NCBI RefSeq assembly: GCF_000189775.2
Contig: NC_015555.1
Span: forward strand, 1,251,001 to 1,315,000
Origin: Thermoanaerobacterium xylanolyticum LX-11
GTDB lineage: Bacteria; Bacillota; Thermoanaerobacteria; Thermoanaerobacterales; Thermoanaerobacteraceae
Direction of reading: 5' to 3'
Length of the DNA: 64,000 bases
Both the position numbers and the translations under genes were made by a program. Position 1 is the stretch's first letter. Each line of letters begins with the position of its first letter. Below, piece after piece: positions 60,788-64,000 of this stretch. A model generated the notes under the pieces. It worked only from the letters and a program-made list of their open reading frames with translations. It was not told the origin of the DNA and searched no databases.

Positions 60788-61411
60788 GTGAAAGATGCAT
60801 CTAAAATAAGCGTTAAACAACAAGAGATAATTGATTTTATAAAGAGTGAAATTAAACGCAAAGGATATCCACCATCGGTAAGAGAAATTGGGAAAGCTGT
60901 GGGCTTGCGTTCCACATCAACAGTTCATGGACACTTGTCGCGCCTTGAGAAAAAAGGCTATATTAGAAGAGATCCAACAAAACCGAGAGCTATTGAGGTT
61001 TTAAGCAATGATGAAAAGTATATTAGCGACGTTGTAAAATTGCCTGTTATTGGTAAGGTTACTGCTGGAACTCCTATATTAGCTGTTCAAAATATTGAAG
61101 AGTATTATTCTGTACCAAGAGATCTTATTACAGGTTATGAAAGTGAAAGTTTTATTTTAAAAGTTCGCGGAGAAAGCATGATAAATGCAGGTATATTAGA
61201 CGGTGATTACATCATAATTAGAAAGCAGTCATACGCAGACAACGGTGACATTGTAGTAGCTTTGATGGAAGATGAAGCAACTGTGAAAAGATTTTATAAA
61301 GAAAACAATCATATAAGGTTGCAACCTGAAAATCCTTCAATGAACCCTATAATTGTAGATGATGTGATGATTTTAGGAAAAGTAGTTGGAGTAATAAGAA
61401 AGCTCAAATGA
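60788..61411 (+). CDS. lexA: LexA repressor
   Basis: SOS repressor that self-cleaves with RecA. The 207-aa protein has an N-terminal winged helix ([24 protein letters not shown]), the Ala-Gly cleavage site in [10 protein letters not shown], catalytic Ser in [13 protein letters not shown] and Lys in [12 protein letters not shown] 60788 follows GGAGGGG (60774-60780). An SOS box overlaps its promoter. Confidence 0.96.
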   Translation: MKDASKISVKQQEIIDFIKSEIKRKGYPPSVREIGKAVGLRSTSTVHGHLSRLEKKGYIRRDPTKPRAIEVLSNDEKYISDVVKLPVIGKVTAGTPILAVQNIEEYYSVPRDLITGYESESFILKVRGESMINAGILDGDYIIIRKQSYADNGDIVVALMEDEATVKRFYKENNHIRLQPENPSMNPIIVDDVMILGKVVGVIRKLK

Positions 61412-61432
61412 ATCATCGTTTGAGCTTTCTTA
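61398..61432. terminator. Bidirectional terminator between lexA and ynbB-like gene
   Basis: GAAAGCTCAAA (left arm, to 61408) pairs with TTTGAGCTTTC (from 61419), with T on the right and A on the left. It serves both convergent genes; the left arm covers the lexA stop codon. Confidence 0.85.
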
Positions 61433-61435
61433 AAT

Positions 61436-62722
61436 TTAGATTTTGATGAATCCTTTCTCTATCATATTGCTTATTGCAATCATAAGGCTAAGCTTTACTT
61501 GATAATATGATAACCCCCCTTGTACATAAGCTGTATATGGTTTCCTAATAGGAGCATCAGCACTTAATTCAATAGATGAACCTTGAATAAATCCACCTGC
61601 AGCCATAATGACTTGATCATCATATCCTGGCATATCCCATGGTTCGGGAACTACATGTGAATCAACAGGAGAACCTTTTTGAATGCTTTGAATGAAAGTA
61701 ATCAACTCTTCTTTTGTTTTAAATCTAATTGCCTGTACAATATCTGTTCTCAAATCATTGAATCTCGGCAAAACTTCATATCCCAGTGTTTCCATTATTT
61801 TAGCTAAAATTATAGCTCCTTTCAATGCATTGCCAACAATTAAAGGTGAAAAAAATAATCCTTCTAATGTTAAACGATTTGTATTCAATGTAGGGCCTAC
61901 CTTCTTCCCTATCCCAGGTGCAAATAATCTGTATGCTGCTTTTTCAACAAGCTCTTTCTTTCCTGCAACATAACCACCTGTAGGAGATATACCACCCCCA
62001 GGATTTTTTATCAAAGAGCCTGCAATCAGATCTGCTCCAACGTCTGTTGGTTCTAAATCCTCTGTAAATTCACCATAACAATTGTCTACAAATACAATTA
62101 TATCTTTATTTTTGCCTTTCAACTTTTTAATCACAAATTCAATATCACCAATAGAAAGTGAATACCTAAAGTCATATCCTTTTGATCTCTGTATCATAAC
62201 CATTTTGGTTTTACTTGAAACTTCGCTTATAAGTTTTTCTACGTCAATTTTCCCATTTTTTAAAAGAGGGATTTCTTTGTATATAATTCCTAAATCTGTA
62301 AGAGAACCATTGTTTCTATTGCTTCCCTTCCCTATTATATCATTAAGAGTATCATACGGTGTTCCACAAGCCGATATTAGCTCATCATTTGGTCTTAATA
62401 CACCATAAAGGCATAAAGATATGGCATGTGTTCCAGAAACTATTTGAGGCCTTACTAAGGCGTCTTGTGTGTTAAATATGTCAGAATATATTTTTTCTAT
62501 TGTATCTCTTCCTATGTCGCCATAACCATATCCTGTTGTTCCATTAAAATGTATATCGCTCAAATGATTCTTTTGCATTGCGTACAATACTTTATATTGA
62601 TTTTTTTCTACGATCTTGTCAATTTTTTTAAACTCCTCTTCAACATCATTTTCTGCCTTTTCAAGCAAAAAAATAACATCTTTAGAGATGTTAAATTTTC
62701 CTTCAAGTATGTTTTCCGACAT
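61436..62722 (-). CDS. YnbB family PLP enzyme (aluminium resistance / methionine gamma-lyase-like)
   Basis: 428-aa pyridoxal-phosphate fold-type I protein of the YnbB family. It shows NGTTGYGYGDIGRD, QIVSGTHAISLCLYGVLRPND, the Asp in FVDNCYGEF and the candidate PLP Lys in AGSLIKNPGGGISPTGGY. The family is annotated as aluminium resistance or methionine gamma-lyase-like, without a firm reaction. ATG 62722 is preceded by AGAGAGGA in the end of spoVK. The spoVK-ynbB link is conserved with Bacillus, where hflX lies between them. Confidence 0.88.
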   Translation of the reverse strand: MSENILEGKFNISKDVIFLLEKAENDVEEEFKKIDKIVEKNQYKVLYAMQKNHLSDIHFNGTTGYGYGDIGRDTIEKIYSDIFNTQDALVRPQIVSGTHAISLCLYGVLRPNDELISACGTPYDTLNDIIGKGSNRNNGSLTDLGIIYKEIPLLKNGKIDVEKLISEVSSKTKMVMIQRSKGYDFRYSLSIGDIEFVIKKLKGKNKDIIVFVDNCYGEFTEDLEPTDVGADLIAGSLIKNPGGGISPTGGYVAGKKELVEKAAYRLFAPGIGKKVGPTLNTNRLTLEGLFFSPLIVGNALKGAIILAKIMETLGYEVLPRFNDLRTDIVQAIRFKTKEELITFIQSIQKGSPVDSHVVPEPWDMPGYDDQVIMAAGGFIQGSSIELSADAPIRKPYTAYVQGGLSYYQVKLSLMIAISNMIEKGFIKI

Positions 62723-62726
62723 ATTC

Positions 62727-63617
62727 TCAATCCTCTCTAATATCAATAGAATCAATTATCATCAAATCGTCTTTTGTTATTGTTTTTTTATTTATTACTC
62801 TTACAGCTTGTTTTCTTATAGCTCTTTCAATTATGTTTCTAACCAACCTCGCATTGCCTATTTCTCTTGTAGTGTTGTCATTAATTAAAACTTTCATTAT
62901 TTTTCTTTTTGCGCTATCTGTTAGTACGTATTGCCTATTCTTTGTCATTAATTCCGCAATCCGTAACAATTCATCTATAGTGTAGTCAGGAAAATCAATT
63001 TGTATAGGAAATCTAGATCTTAAACCTGGGTTTGTGTTTAGAAAATATTCCATTTCATCTCTATAACCTGCCAAAATCAAGACAAACTGATCTTTGTAAT
63101 CTTCCATTGCTTTGACTAAAGTATCAATCGCCTCTTTACCAAAGTCCTTTTCTCCACCCCTTGCCAAGGAATAAGCTTCATCGACAAATAGTATTCCACC
63201 TAATGCTTTTTTTACATTTTCTTGTACTCTATGAGCCGTATGTCCTATGTATTCGCCAACTAAGTCGGCTCTTTCCACTTCTACGACATGTCCTTTGTTA
63301 AGGACTCCAATGCCTTTTAAAAGTTTACCCAATATTCTTGCAACGGTTGTCTTTCCAGTACCAGGATTCCCCTTAAACACCATATGTAAAACTATGGGAT
63401 CTGTAACTAATCCTGCATTTTTCCTCTTAATTTGAACTTGCTCTAAAGCATATAACTCGTTTATTATTTGTTTTACTTTGTTAAGACCAATTAAAGAGTT
63501 TAACTCTTTTAATGCTTCTATTTCGAGGTTTTTATCTTTTTCTATATTTTTATTGTCATCAGATTTTGTCTTTTTGTCAATCTTATAATTTTCAAAGTTT
63601 ACAGACCATATACTCAT
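62727..63617 (-). CDS. spoVK: Stage V sporulation protein K (AAA ATPase)
   Basis: CbbX-type AAA+ ATPase required for spore maturation in the mother cell. The 296-aa protein has Walker A FKGNPGTGKTTVARILG, the VERADLVGEYIGHTA pore region, Walker B GGILFVDEAYSLARG and the arginine-finger area GLRSRFPIQIDFPDYT. ATG 63617 is supported by GGGATGTGA upstream. A sigma-E promoter and an inverted repeat lie just before it. It reads into the ynbB-like gene (4-nt gap). Confidence 0.93.
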   Translation of the reverse strand: MSIWSVNFENYKIDKKTKSDDNKNIEKDKNLEIEALKELNSLIGLNKVKQIINELYALEQVQIKRKNAGLVTDPIVLHMVFKGNPGTGKTTVARILGKLLKGIGVLNKGHVVEVERADLVGEYIGHTAHRVQENVKKALGGILFVDEAYSLARGGEKDFGKEAIDTLVKAMEDYKDQFVLILAGYRDEMEYFLNTNPGLRSRFPIQIDFPDYTIDELLRIAELMTKNRQYVLTDSAKRKIMKVLINDNTTREIGNARLVRNIIERAIRKQAVRVINKKTITKDDLMIIDSIDIRED

Positions 63618-63622
63618 GACAA

Positions 63623-63674
63623 TCACATCCCAATACATTTTTCGCTAATACTATTTTATGATATTGGGATGTGA
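63623..63674 (-). promoter_or_regulatory. 13-bp inverted repeat spanning the spoVK leader
   Basis: TCACATCCCAATA (63623-63635) and TATTGGGATGTGA (63662-63674) are exact reverse complements, 26 nt apart. In minus-strand RNA coming from asnS the arms would pair and bury the GGGATGTGA ribosome site of spoVK. One arm is the spacer of the sigma-E promoter, so sigma-E transcripts starting near 63646 lack it. Confidence 0.65.
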
Positions 63675-63681
63675 AATGTTC
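63653..63681 (-). promoter_or_regulatory. Sigma-E promoter of spoVK
   Basis: Minus strand: GAACATT (63681-63675) fits KMATATT at six of seven positions; after a 14-bp spacer CATAAAAT (63660-63653) fits CATACAnT at seven of eight. spoVK is a sigma-E gene in Bacillus. Confidence 0.75.
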
Positions 63682-63691
63682 ATACTGTTTA

Positions 63692-64000
63692 TTATGGGCG
63701 AATTCTGGACAGTGTTCTTGGAAATGGTATACATTCTCTCACATGTTCTGTATTAGTTATCCATGCAACTGTTCTCTCTATACCAAGTCCAAAGCCGGAA
63801 TGTGGTACAGTGCCATATTTTCGTAAATCAAGATACCAATCGTACATATCAATAGGCAAATTTTCTTCTTTCAGTCTTTTTACTAACAAATCATAATCGT
63901 GAATACGCTGACTGCCTCCAATAATCTCCCCATAGCCTTCAGGTGCAAGCAAATCTGCACATAGCACTACTTCAGGTCTATCTTCTTTCGGTTGCATGTA
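63692..64000 (-). CDS. asnS: Asparaginyl-tRNA synthetase, C-terminal part (partial)
   Basis: C-terminal about 100 residues of a class II synthetase; the gene runs off the window. The segment contains [19 protein letters not shown] and motif 3 [13 protein letters not shown], followed by the usual [13 protein letters not shown] ending. The GEIIGGSQR sequence marks AsnRS rather than AspRS. The gene precedes spoVK on the minus strand, without a visible intrinsic terminator. Confidence 0.9.
   Translation of the reverse strand, partial: YMQPKEDRPEVVLCADLLAPEGYGEIIGGSQRIHDYDLLVKRLKEENLPIDMYDWYLDLRKYGTVPHSGFGLGIERTVAWITNTEHVRECIPFPRTLSRIRP

Overview
This is a gene-dense, AT-rich stretch of the chromosome of an endospore-forming, thermophilic-type Firmicute. 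The gene content and order (spoIIIAG/AH - asp23 - nusB - folD - xse - ispA - OLE RNA - dxs - tlyA - nadK - argR - recN - spoIVB - spo0A), the large OLE RNA of extremophilic clostridia and bacilli, and the protein sequences suggest a Thermoanaerobacterium/Thermoanaerobacter-like member of the Clostridia. That is recognition from memory; no search was run. I saw no rRNA, tRNA, CRISPR array, prophage or insertion sequence.

Region 1 (1-12350): end of the spoIIIA operon, then a long housekeeping operon for alkaline-shock protein, transcription antitermination, folate, exonuclease VII, isoprenoid precursors, rRNA methylation, NAD kinase, ArgR and RecN. A ~575-nt structured non-coding RNA, OLE (5347-5923), sits inside it with its own sigma-A promoter and is followed by its membrane partner gene oapA. 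Region 2 (12470-25750): sporulation control (spoIVB, spo0A), a steA-steB-glycosyltransferase-DUF3866 envelope cluster, a small sigma-E-type antisense gene resembling mciZ, nudF, an EndoQ-like gene, spoIIM, a XerD-like protein that has lost most catalytic residues, dacF and the spoIIA operon. Region 3 (25810-33600): a sigma-G-type operon (a 44-aa membrane peptide, dodecin, spoVAC-AD-AE), a tRNA nucleotidyltransferase, an S2P-type protease, scpA/scpB, DUF2953, ytfJ and a second DD-carboxypeptidase. Region 4 (33650-49820): a PyrK-like/FAD oxidoreductase pair, rluB, polyamine genes (speE, speB, later speD), a carboxyltransferase, a two-LysM protein, surE, an RpiR-type regulator, an in-frame aroH-cmk fusion, plsC, ispH and an S1-domain protein. 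Region 5 (49970-64000): cheR, miaB, mutS, mutL, miaA, hfq, proC, rnhA, an intact tyrosine recombinase and lexA; then, on the minus strand, a YnbB-like enzyme, spoVK and the C-terminal end of asnS.

Nearly everything reads on the plus strand. Genes are tightly packed, often overlapping by 4-35 nt, so transcription is probably in long operons broken by the intrinsic terminators listed. Several promoters can be read directly. Two sigma-H-type promoters precede spo0A and spoIIAA, three sigma-E-type promoters precede the mciZ-like gene, spoIIM and spoVK, and one sigma-G-type promoter precedes the spoVA operon. Together they outline the sporulation cascade: Spo0A and sigma-H switch on spoIIA (sigma-F), then sigma-E genes in the mother cell and sigma-G genes in the forespore.

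Most notable: the OLE RNA/OapA unit; the candidate MciZ under a sigma-E promoter; the apparently dead XerD at the xerD locus; the AroH-Cmk fusion whose frame has no canonical start; and inverted repeats that could mask the ribosome-binding sites of dacF and spoVK in read-through transcripts.
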